Program-made: the position numbers and the translations under genes
DNA from: Rugamonas violacea
GTDB taxonomy: Bacteria; Pseudomonadota; Gammaproteobacteria; Burkholderiales; Burkholderiaceae_D
Direction of reading: 5' to 3'
Assembly (NCBI RefSeq): GCF_016461825.1
Contig: NZ_JAEMNU010000119.1
Coordinates: 1-64,000 of the forward strand
Length of the DNA stretch: 64,000 bases
Notes under the pieces: generated by a model
What the model was told of the DNA's origin: nothing
Database searches by the model: none
The model's input: the letters and a program-made list of their open reading frames with translations, nothing else
Shown here: positions 25,572 through 32,948 of the stretch, piece by piece
Position numbering within the stretch: the stretch's first letter is position 1
Layout of the letters: every line of letters begins with the position of its first letter

Positions 25572-26509
25572 ACAGCATCAGCAAACCATTCCAGGTCAAG
25601 ATCGGCATCAACCCGATCTCGTGGATGAACGACGACCTGCCGTCGCTGGGCGGCGAAACGCCGCTGGAGACGGCCTTGAGCGAGGGCGCCGAGATCGGTT
25701 ATCGCGGCTTCGAGCTGGGCAACAAGTTCCCCAAGGAGCCGGCCGCGCTGCGCGCCGTGCTGGGCAAGTACAACTTGGAGTGCATCTCCGGTTGGTATTC
25801 GGGCCGCCTGGCGCACGCCGAGCGCACGGTGGCGCAGGAGATCGAGGCGGTCGGGCCGCACCTGCGCCTGCTGGCCGAGAATGGCGCCACGGTGATGGTC
25901 TACGGCGAGGTGGCCGACGCCATCCAGGGCGAGGCGCAGCCGTTGTACAAGCGGCCGCGCTTCACCAGCGCGGCGCAGTGGCAGGCCTATGCCGACAAGA
26001 TGACGGCCTTCGCCGGCTACACCCTGCAGCACGGCGTGCGACTGTCCTACCACCACCACATGGGCGCCTATGTCGAGTCGCCGGCCGACGTCGACCAGTT
26101 GATGGCGCTGACCGGCCCCGAACTGGGCCTGCTGTTCGACAGCGGCCACATGACCTTCGGCGGCGGCGACGCGGTGGCGGTGCTGAAGAAGCACATCGGC
26201 CGCGTCTCGCACGTGCACTGCAAGGACGTGCGGCCGGCGGTGACCAAGATGGCGCGCAACGCCAACTGGACCTTTTTGCAATCGGTGATGAACGGCGCCT
26301 TCAGCGTGCCGGGCGACGGCTGCATCGACTTCGCCGGCGTGCTGCAACTGCTGTACCAGCACGACTATCGCGGCTGGCTGGTGGTGGAGGCCGAGCAGGA
26401 CCCGGCCGTGGCGCCGAGCTACCAGTATGCGCGGATGGGCTTCGAGCATTTGCAAAAGCTGGTGCGCGAGATTGAACTGAACGGCGGGCAGGGCGGGGTG
26501 GCGGCATGA
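25568..26509 (+). CDS. iolE: myo-Inosose-2 dehydratase
   Basis: 313 aa, TIM-barrel of the xylose isomerase-like (AP endonuclease 2) superfamily. Seen: GINPISWMNDDLPSLGG at the N-terminus, SYHHHMGAYVES, LLFDSGHMTFGGGD, VSHVHCKDVRP, and a C-terminal VEAEQDP. These supply the metal-binding Glu/Asp/His set of IolE. It dehydrates scyllo-inosose to the trihydroxy-dione. The ATGA overlaps on both sides show tight coupling with iolD and iolB. Confidence 0.93.
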   Translation: MNSISKPFQVKIGINPISWMNDDLPSLGGETPLETALSEGAEIGYRGFELGNKFPKEPAALRAVLGKYNLECISGWYSGRLAHAERTVAQEIEAVGPHLRLLAENGATVMVYGEVADAIQGEAQPLYKRPRFTSAAQWQAYADKMTAFAGYTLQHGVRLSYHHHMGAYVESPADVDQLMALTGPELGLLFDSGHMTFGGGDAVAVLKKHIGRVSHVHCKDVRPAVTKMARNANWTFLQSVMNGAFSVPGDGCIDFAGVLQLLYQHDYRGWLVVEAEQDPAVAPSYQYARMGFEHLQKLVREIELNGGQGGVAA

Positions 26510-27303
26510 ACCTGCTGGTCAAGGCCGCCCATGACGGCCGCGATATCGTCAGCGTCACGCCGCAGTCGGCCGGCTGGGACTATGTCGGCTTCGCCGCCCA
26601 CCGGTTGGCGGACGGCCAGGCGTTGTCGCTGCAAACGGGCGGGCGCGAGTACTGCATCGTCGTGCTGTCCGGCGTGGTCAGCGTGATGGCCGGCGAGGAC
26701 TGCTGGCGCAACATCGGCGGCCGCGCCAGCGTGTTCGACGACAGCGCGCCTTACGCCGTCTACGTCCCCGGCGGCCGCTCGGTGAGCATCCTGGCCAGCG
26801 GCGCGGCCGAGGTGGCGCTGTGCAGCGCGCCGGCCGGCGACGCCAGCCTGCCGGCGCGCTTGATCGAGCCGGCCTCGATGAAGCGCTCGGTGCGCGGCAG
26901 CGGCAGCAACACGCGCTACGTCTGCGACATCCTGCCGCACACCGAAGCGGCGGCGCATTTGCTGGTGGTCGAGGTGCGCACGCCAAGCGGGCATTCGTCA
27001 AGCTATCCGCCGCACAAGCACGACGTCGACAACCTGCCGCTGGAAAGCTCGCTGGAGGAAACCTACTACCACCGCATCGATCCACCGCAAGGCTTCGCCT
27101 TCCAGCGCGTCTACACCGACGCGCGCGACATCGACCAGTCGATGGCGGTGGAAAACCACGACGTGGTGATGGTGCCGCGCGGTTACCACCCGGTGGTCAT
27201 GCCGCACGGTTACCAGGGCTACTACCTGAACGTGATGGCCGGCCGCACGCGCGAATGGCATTTCAAGAACGACCCGGCGCACGAATGGATGATTGAGCGC
27301 TGA
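26506..27303 (+). CDS. iolB: 5-Deoxy-glucuronate isomerase
   Basis: 265 aa, a double cupin of the IolB/KduI class. Metal-binding residues are in SSYPPHKHDVDNLP (two His) and in EETYYHRIDPPQGFAFQRVY (Glu, His). A C-terminal VMPHGYQGYYLNVMAG gives the final His. It converts 5-deoxyglucuronate to 2-deoxy-5-keto-gluconate for IolC. The start overlaps iolE by 4 bp. A palindromic repeat follows the stop, before iolA. Confidence 0.93.
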   Translation: MNLLVKAAHDGRDIVSVTPQSAGWDYVGFAAHRLADGQALSLQTGGREYCIVVLSGVVSVMAGEDCWRNIGGRASVFDDSAPYAVYVPGGRSVSILASGAAEVALCSAPAGDASLPARLIEPASMKRSVRGSGSNTRYVCDILPHTEAAAHLLVVEVRTPSGHSSSYPPHKHDVDNLPLESSLEETYYHRIDPPQGFAFQRVYTDARDIDQSMAVENHDVVMVPRGYHPVVMPHGYQGYYLNVMAGRTREWHFKNDPAHEWMIER

Positions 27304-27312
27304 ATTGGGCGA

Positions 27313-27377
27313 CACCCAGAGGCGTGAATCTGGGGTCGGACCCGGCGGGTCCGACCCCGGCTCTCCGCCTTCGGGTG
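27313..27377. repeat. Intergenic GC-rich palindrome, copy 3
   Basis: Arms ACACCCAGAGGCG and CGCCTTCGGGTGG enclose CTGGGGTCGGACCC-GGC-GGGTCCGACCCC. It lies between iolB and iolA, so it is the second copy inside the plus-strand iol gene series. Confidence 0.8.
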
Positions 27378-27435
27378 GTTTTTGCCGCCGTTTCCGGCAT
27401 CCTATTTCAACAGAATTTTTAAGGTTCACACCACC

Positions 27436-28941
27436 ATGTCTACGACTATCCCGAGCATCGGCCACTTCATCGGCGGCCGCCACATCACGCCATCGGAAGG
27501 CCGCGCCAGCGACGTCTTCAACCCGGCCGTCGGCGCCGTCACGGCGCGCGTCGCGCTGGCCGACGAGGCCGCGCTGGAGCAGGCCGTCGGCGCCGCCCAC
27601 GCCGCCTTTCCGGCCTGGGCCGCCACCTCGCCGCTGCGCCGCGCCCGCATCATGTTCAAGTACAAGGAGCTGCTGGAGAAGAACGCCGACCGTCTGGCCC
27701 GCCTGATCACCGCCGAACACGGCAAGGTGTTCACCGACGCCAAGGGCGAGGTGCAGCGCGGCATCGAGGTGGTCGAATTCGCCTGCGGCATTCCGCAACT
27801 GCTCAAGGGCGAGATCACCGAGCAGGTCGCCAACGGCATCGACGCCTGGACCGTGCGCCAGCCGCTCGGCGTGTGCGCCGGCATCACCCCGTTCAACTTC
27901 CCGGTGATGGTGCCGATGTGGATGTTCCCGATGGCGCTGGCCTGCGGTAACACCTTCATCCTCAAGCCGTCCGAGCGCGACCCGTCGGCGGCGCTGCTGC
28001 TGGCCGAGCTGCTGCAGGAGGCCGGCCTGCCGGACGGCGTGTTCAACGTGCTGCAAGGCGACAAGCAGGCGGTCGACGGCCTGCTGCGGCATCCCAAGGT
28101 GAAGGCGATCAGCTTCGTCGGCTCGACCCCGATCGCCGAATACATCTACGCCACCGGCAGCGCGCGCGGCAAGCGGGTGCAGGCGCTGGGCGGCGCCAAG
28201 AACCACATGGTGGTGATGCCGGACGCCGACCTGGAACAGACCGTCGACGCGCTGATGGGCGCGGCCTACGGCTCGGCCGGCGAGCGTTGCATGGCGATCT
28301 CGGTGGTGGTGGCGGTGGGCGGCGTGGCCGACCGTCTGGTCGAGGCGCTGGCGCCGCGCGTGCGGGCGCTGAAGATCGCCGAGGGTTCCGACCTGGCCGC
28401 CGAAATGGGGCCGCTGGTGACGCGCCAGCACAAGGACAAGATCGTCGACTACATCGGCCAGGGCGTGGCCGCCGGCGCCAAGCTGGTGGTGGACGGGCGC
28501 GGCTTTGTGCTGCCAGGTTACGAGCAGGGCTACTTCCTCGGCGGCTCGCTGTTCGACCATGTGACGCCGGAGATGACGGTGTACCGCGACGAGATCTTCG
28601 GCCCGGTGCTGTGCGTGGTGCGCGTGGCGGACCTGGCGGCGGCGATCGATCTGGTCAACGCCCACGAATACGGCAACGGCACGGCGATCTTCACGCGCGA
28701 CGGCAACACGGCGCGCGAGTACGGCTTCCGCATCGAGGTGGGCATGGTCGGCATCAACGTGCCGATCCCGGTGCCGATGGCCTTCCACAGCTTCGGCGGC
28801 TGGAAGCGCAGCCTGTTCGGCGACCACCACGCCCACGGCCCGGAGGCGGTGCGTTTTTACACGCGGCAGAAGGCGCTGACCCAGCGCTGGCCGAACAGCG
28901 TCGCCGGCGGCGCCGAATTCGCCATGCCGACGCTGAAGTAA
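27436..28941 (+). CDS. iolA: Malonate/methylmalonate-semialdehyde dehydrogenase (CoA-acylating)
   Basis: 501 aa aldehyde dehydrogenase from the ATG at 27436. GVCAGITPFNFPVMVPMWMFP (about 155-175), the glycine motif SFVGSTPIAEYIY, and the nucleophile in GSAGERCMAISV (Cys about 285) are typical of the MmsA/IolA clade. This clade uses CoA and NAD+ to give acetyl- or propionyl-CoA. It completes the inositol pathway. It is separated from iolB by about 130 bp containing a palindrome, so its expression may be partly independent. A 16-bp tandem repeat spans its stop codon. Confidence 0.92.
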   Translation: MSTTIPSIGHFIGGRHITPSEGRASDVFNPAVGAVTARVALADEAALEQAVGAAHAAFPAWAATSPLRRARIMFKYKELLEKNADRLARLITAEHGKVFTDAKGEVQRGIEVVEFACGIPQLLKGEITEQVANGIDAWTVRQPLGVCAGITPFNFPVMVPMWMFPMALACGNTFILKPSERDPSAALLLAELLQEAGLPDGVFNVLQGDKQAVDGLLRHPKVKAISFVGSTPIAEYIYATGSARGKRVQALGGAKNHMVVMPDADLEQTVDALMGAAYGSAGERCMAISVVVAVGGVADRLVEALAPRVRALKIAEGSDLAAEMGPLVTRQHKDKIVDYIGQGVAAGAKLVVDGRGFVLPGYEQGYFLGGSLFDHVTPEMTVYRDEIFGPVLCVVRVADLAAAIDLVNAHEYGNGTAIFTRDGNTAREYGFRIEVGMVGINVPIPVPMAFHSFGGWKRSLFGDHHAHGPEAVRFYTRQKALTQRWPNSVAGGAEFAMPTLK

Positions 28942-28973
28942 GCCGATGCTGAAGTAAGCCGATGCCGAAGTAA
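28926..28973. repeat. Three tandem 16-bp units spanning the iolA stop codon
   Basis: The unit GCCGA(C/T)G(C/T)(C/T)GAAGTAA occurs at 28926-28941, 28942-28957 and 28958-28973. The first copy encodes the last codons and stop of iolA; the other two repeat that terminus after the stop. It looks like slippage or duplication. Confidence 0.85.
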
Positions 28974-29250
28974 GCCGAGGCCAGGCGCCGCTGGCGCCGC
29001 CCCCAGCGCCGCCACCCCAATGCGCCGCCGCACCCGTCCCGGGCGCGGCGGCGCTGTCACGTCCGGCCGCCGCGCCGCCGGTACGGCGCGACGGCAACAT
29101 GGCCAGCCCGCGCGAGGATAGCAGTCATCGAGTTGTTTGTAAATTGGCATGATTGAGTAAAGGGTAACTAGGCATTCCGGGATATTGCGCCCACCCGCCA
29201 GCGCGGACAAGAATGTCCTTTGCGAGCCCGCCAACAGCAGCAACGCGGCC
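28974..29250. other. Gene-free spacer between iolA and nifQ
   Basis: No gene is supported. It holds a 10-bp GC inverted repeat (29022-29031 with 29045-29054) without a T tract. An AT-richer part from about 29130 probably contains the nifQ promoter. Confidence 0.5.
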
Positions 29251-29278
29251 AGCGCTATATACTCGATGTTATAGCGCT
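29251..29278. promoter_or_regulatory. ModE-like inverted repeat upstream of nifQ
   Basis: AGCGCTATA at 29251-29259 is mirrored by TATAGCGCT at 29270-29278 with a 10-bp spacer. The inner form CGCTATAT-N8-TTATAGCG has the length and half-sites of molybdate-responsive ModE boxes. It ends 41 bp before the nifQ ATG. The ModE reading is inference; the repeat itself is exact. Confidence 0.6.
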
Positions 29279-29319
29279 GTCGCGTCTGCGGACCGACCAT
29301 CATCTGCGAAAGGAAAGCC

Positions 29320-29940
29320 ATGATCCACGCCCTGACTCCCATGGAAGCGGCCCCATTCCGGCCACCGACCGCGCTCGTGCCGCCGGCCGAGGCGCTGCTG
29401 GCCGGCGCCGTCGCGGCGGTGCTGCGCCACGCCCGCGAGGGCAGCCTGCCGCTGTTCGCCCGCACCTTGGGCATGCCGCAGCGGGAGCTGCTGGCCTTGG
29501 TCGAGCACTGCCTGCCGGGGCGGCGCGACAACATGCCCATCCCGGCCAGCAAGTACGCCGCGTTGGCCGAGCACGCGCCGGTGGTGTTCCATGAACTGGT
29601 CGCGCTGCTGCTGGCCGGCGTCACGCCGGGCGTCGATGGCCGGCAGGCCGGCTGGCTGGCGCGCGCCGTCGCCGCCGCCGGCATGGGGCGGCGTCACCTG
29701 TGGCAGGATCTTGGACTGGCGGGGCGGGAGGAGGTGTTGGCGCTGCTGCGCCACTACTTCTTGCCGCTGTACGCGGCCAACACGGACGACATCAAATGGA
29801 AGCGGTTTCTGTTCGAGCAGCTGGGCCGGACGCTGGGGCGGCCCGGCCTGCGGCCCCCCGGTTGCGGTTGCTGCGAGCAGGCCGCCGCCTGTTTCGGCAG
29901 CGGCCCGGCGGCGCACGCGGCGGCGGACGGCGCCGACTAG
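29320..29940 (+). CDS. nifQ: NifQ-like molybdenum iron-sulfur protein
   Basis: 206 aa. The segment NTDDIKWKRFLFEQL (154-168), followed by the cysteine cluster at 182, 184, 185 and 191 ending in CFG, is the hallmark of NifQ. NifQ carries a Mo-Fe-S cluster and donates molybdenum to FeMo-cofactor assembly. The usual spacing C-x4-C-x2-C-x5-C is only partly met: C182-x2-C185-x5-C191 fits, but position 177 is Leu, with an extra Cys at 184. No other nif gene is in the window. Its stop overlaps that of the convergent HD-GYP gene. Confidence 0.8.
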   Translation: MIHALTPMEAAPFRPPTALVPPAEALLAGAVAAVLRHAREGSLPLFARTLGMPQRELLALVEHCLPGRRDNMPIPASKYAALAEHAPVVFHELVALLLAGVTPGVDGRQAGWLARAVAAAGMGRRHLWQDLGLAGREEVLALLRHYFLPLYAANTDDIKWKRFLFEQLGRTLGRPGLRPPGCGCCEQAAACFGSGPAAHAAADGAD

Positions 29941-31442
29941 TCGGGGAAGCGTTCGTTGATGGCCAGCGCCTTGTCGATGTTCTGGCACAGCAGCTCGACG
30001 TAGACCGGGTCGAGGTGGTGGCCGGACACCTCGCGCAGGTGTTCGACGACGCGCTCGATCGGCCAGGCCTCCTTGTAGCAGCGCTTGTGCATCAGCGCGT
30101 CGAACACGTCGGCGACGGCGACGATGCGGGCGTACAGGTGGATGTCGTGGCCCTTCAGGCCCTGCGGATAGCCGCTGCCGTCGAATTTTTCGTGGTGCTG
30201 GTGGGCGATGACGGCGGCCGCTTTGAGGATCGGCCGCTGCGAGCCGTCGAGGATGGACAGGCCGACGGCCGGGTGCTGTTTCATGATCTCCCATTCGGCG
30301 GCGTCGAGCTTGCCCGGCTTGAGCAGCACGGCGTCGGGCGTGGCGATCTTGCCGATGTCGTGCATCGGCGCGGCGTGGCGCAGCACGGCGGTCTCGTCGT
30401 CGGGCATGCCGGCGGCCGTGGCCAGCAGGTGGCACACCTCGGACATGCGGCGCACGTGGTTGCCGGCCTCGTTGGAGCGCGACTCGACCACATCGCCCAG
30501 GCGCAGGATCAGCTCGGCCTGGGTGTCGGTGATCTCCTGGGTCAGCAGGATGTTGTCGAAGGCGATCGCCACGCCGGAGCAGAACACTTCGAGCAGCTTG
30601 GCGTCGATCTCGGAAATCTCCTCGACGCCCTTGAGCACCAGCAGCGAAGCCTTGCCGCTGCTGTTGGGGAAGTAGCCGATGTAGGTGTCGCCCTGCAGGC
30701 GCGAGATCTTGTTGCTCTTGGCCGCGTCGAGCTGGGCCAGCACGTCCGGGCTGAGCATGGCGCCGTCGTCGTCGCCGATCTGCGCCAGGATCTCGTAGTC
30801 GTTCTCGCCGCTGATGGCGGTGGCGCCGCGCAGGCGCAGCAGCATGCTGTTCTCCAGCCGCAGCAGGGCGACCACCTGCTGCAGCAGGCCGCCGGCGAAG
30901 TCCTTCAGATTGCGTTGCTGGAAGATGTGCGCCGAGGCGGCGATCACCCGTTCCAAGCCTTCGCGATAGTTCAGCTGGGCGCGCCTGGCCTCCTCGACCT
31001 TCATGATGTCGCGGTAGGCGCGCAGCGCGGCGAAGGTGGTGGTGAACAGCTTGGTGCGGTCGAGCTCGGTCTTTTCCTTGTAGTCGTTGATGTCGTAGTT
31101 GACGATCACGCGCTCCTCCGGCGCCTGGCCGGGCTGGCCGGTGCGCAGCACGATGCGGGTGAACTGGTTGTTCAACTCCTCGCGCATCCAGCGCGCCACC
31201 TCCAGGCCGCTGTCCTCCTTCTCCATGACCACGTCGAGGAAGACCAGGGCGATGTCGCTCTCGCGCGCCAGCACCTCCTTGGCCTCGGCGCCGCTGTAGG
31301 CGTGGACGAAGCTCAGGCTGCGGCCGTCGAGGCGGAAACGGCTCAGCGTCAGCTTGGTGATGTCGTGGATGTCGGGTTCGTCGTCGACTAGCAGGACTTT
31401 CCAGGGCGCTAACTTAGGCGAGGCTGAGGACAAAAAAGACAT
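29937..31442 (-). CDS. HD-GYP response regulator with DUF3369 domain
   Basis: 501 aa from the ATG at 31440-31442; a TTG at 31520 would add 26 residues. Order: receiver domain (about 15-140) with KVLLVDDEPD and the phospho-acceptor in ALVFLDVVME; a DUF3369 region (about 150-320); HD-GYP domain (about 325-495) with HDIGKI and HEKFDGSGYPQGLKG intact. It should hydrolyse c-di-GMP when phosphorylated. No kinase is adjacent; the double-GAF kinase at 13280 is a conceivable but unproven partner. Confidence 0.9.
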   Translation of the reverse strand: MSFLSSASPKLAPWKVLLVDDEPDIHDITKLTLSRFRLDGRSLSFVHAYSGAEAKEVLARESDIALVFLDVVMEKEDSGLEVARWMREELNNQFTRIVLRTGQPGQAPEERVIVNYDINDYKEKTELDRTKLFTTTFAALRAYRDIMKVEEARRAQLNYREGLERVIAASAHIFQQRNLKDFAGGLLQQVVALLRLENSMLLRLRGATAISGENDYEILAQIGDDDGAMLSPDVLAQLDAAKSNKISRLQGDTYIGYFPNSSGKASLLVLKGVEEISEIDAKLLEVFCSGVAIAFDNILLTQEITDTQAELILRLGDVVESRSNEAGNHVRRMSEVCHLLATAAGMPDDETAVLRHAAPMHDIGKIATPDAVLLKPGKLDAAEWEIMKQHPAVGLSILDGSQRPILKAAAVIAHQHHEKFDGSGYPQGLKGHDIHLYARIVAVADVFDALMHKRCYKEAWPIERVVEHLREVSGHHLDPVYVELLCQNIDKALAINERFPD

Positions 31443-31869
31443 AGGGGCAAGTTCCGCAAAATGGCTCAAAAACGCGATGCTAAGGCGCCGATCGATAGGG
31501 GAGGGTACCAAGTGATACAAAGCCGCGTGCGGATGCTGGGCACACGTTTTCGATTGTAGTCCGACCCATGAATATTAACAACAGGCAATAATGTTTCCGT
31601 TCCGTCCGAGCCGGAATGGGGCGTGGCGACAACACTCCGCTACCATTTTGGCTAATTTATTTTGCAACATTCGGAGTAGAAGCAACAATACTTCGTTTTT
31701 GGAAAGATTACTATCCTCCGCTATAAGATTTTGCCGTGTGGATGCAACAGATGGCGCCTTGTGGCGCGAGGGCGCGGACGCCTGGCACCGCACACCAGAC
31801 AAATATATGATTTCTTAATAATATTGCGAAAAATGATATAATTTTCGACACCATTCTTCAGGGGGAACC
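31443..31869. other. AT-rich divergent intergenic region
   Basis: No gene is supported. The region is notably AT-rich. A TATAAT at 31837-31842, 27 bp before the PEP-CTERM ATG, is the best -10 candidate for that gene; no convincing -35 is seen. Confidence 0.45.
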
Positions 31870-32412
31870 ATGCAATCCATCCGTCAAATCGCCCGCCTGA
31901 GCGGCGCCGTTGCCATCGCCGCCGCCGCCTGCTTTGGCGGCAACGCCCAGGCAAAACTCGTCGGCGACAGTATTACCGCTACCTATTACTACCCGAACCT
32001 TAGCACCCCCTACGATATGGGGACCGTGATCGTCGGCAGTGGTGTGGAGTTCAACGACCTAGGTTTTACCGTTGACGTCAGCGATTATCACATTGAGATC
32101 ACGTCCAAGGTTTTCGGTACCTATAATCAGAGCAGTTTCAATGGCTTCACGCTGGTCGACAACACCAACCCGCATGCCTTCGACGAGCTGAAATTTGCCT
32201 ACACCACCTTTGACTCCAACCTCAAGAATTCCATCAAGATCACCGGAAATATGGTTTCCGTCAACTGGGGAACCTTTTTCACCCAGCCGGGCTACAAGAT
32301 CATGCTGGAAGTGCCTGAACCAGCAAGCTATGGCATGTTGCTGGCCGGTTTGGGCCTGCTGAGCGTCGCAGCACGTCGCAAGAAAAAAGTGCCTGCTGGC
32401 GCTGCGCAGTAA
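31870..32412 (+). CDS. PEP-CTERM sorting-domain protein
   Basis: 180 aa. Signal peptide (about 1-28, ending in NAQA), a strand-rich middle domain of unknown fold (about 30-150), and a C-terminal PEP-CTERM signal: VPEPASYGMLLAGLGLL, then an RRKKK anchor-stop tail. Such proteins are exported, processed by an exosortase and retained at the cell surface or in exopolysaccharide. No exosortase or EPS gene is nearby. The middle region uses more AT-rich codons than neighbouring genes. A ribosome site (GGGGGAACC) precedes the ATG, and a clear terminator follows. Confidence 0.88.
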   Translation: MQSIRQIARLSGAVAIAAAACFGGNAQAKLVGDSITATYYYPNLSTPYDMGTVIVGSGVEFNDLGFTVDVSDYHIEITSKVFGTYNQSSFNGFTLVDNTNPHAFDELKFAYTTFDSNLKNSIKITGNMVSVNWGTFFTQPGYKIMLEVPEPASYGMLLAGLGLLSVAARRKKKVPAGAAQ

Positions 32413-32423
32413 CATGTCGCACG

Positions 32424-32457
32424 CACCCTGAAGCGAGGCGCCTCAGGGTGTTTTTTT
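32424..32457 (+). terminator. Rho-independent terminator of the PEP-CTERM gene
   Basis: Stem CACCCTGA (32424-32431) pairs with TCAGGGTG (32443-32450), followed by seven T residues. Confidence 0.9.
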
Positions 32458-32871
32458 GTCAATTCACGACGCATTTTTGGTTTGCCACGGCTTTCTGAGG
32501 TGCTCGCTCAGGCTGAATAGTCATAAAAAATCATGTGCCGGTACGTTCCTTGTACCACGTCAAAAAATCAGCTTTGGTAGCGAACGTCGGCTCTCGCAGC
32601 TTTTCGTACCGCCTCCAAAGACAATTGTGTAGCGACGGCGTAGCCAGCACCATTCCTCAACCGGGCAATCCCTGTCGTACTTTGCGAAGCATCGCCGCCC
32701 GCGCCGGCATGAATTTTAGTCGCCATGTCGCTCAGGCTTTCAGCGACGACAACTGAAACTGAACCGGTTGTCGGCTGGGCAGAGCGCTGTATCGTCCCGG
32801 CTTGGGCAAACGATCTCAACATTACCGGGCGCGGCGGGCTGCTTGACACGCCTGCGCCTGGTTGCCCAGCG
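32458..32871. other. Spacer without a convincing gene
   Basis: Short open frames exist on both strands (for example 32568-32849 minus), but none has a ribosome site or recognisable content. The base composition is less GC-rich than the genes around it. Possible remnant of decayed DNA. Confidence 0.4.
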
Positions 32872-32905
32872 AAAAAAACCCGCAGCGAGCGGCGGCTCGG
32901 TGCGG
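32872..32905 (-). terminator. Rho-independent terminator downstream of phoX
   Basis: Read on the minus strand, a stem of CCCGCACCGAGC and GCTCGCTGCGGG (32879-32905) is followed by seven T residues (32872-32878). It lies 44 bp beyond the phoX stop. Confidence 0.8.
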
Positions 32906-32948
32906 GTGTGGGCGCGGGCGGCGCGGGGCCGCCCGGGTGAACAAGGGC

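Noticed and set aside
32568..32849. 93-codon minus-strand frame after the PEP-CTERM gene
   Set aside because: No ribosome site, no homology I can recognise and no operon context.
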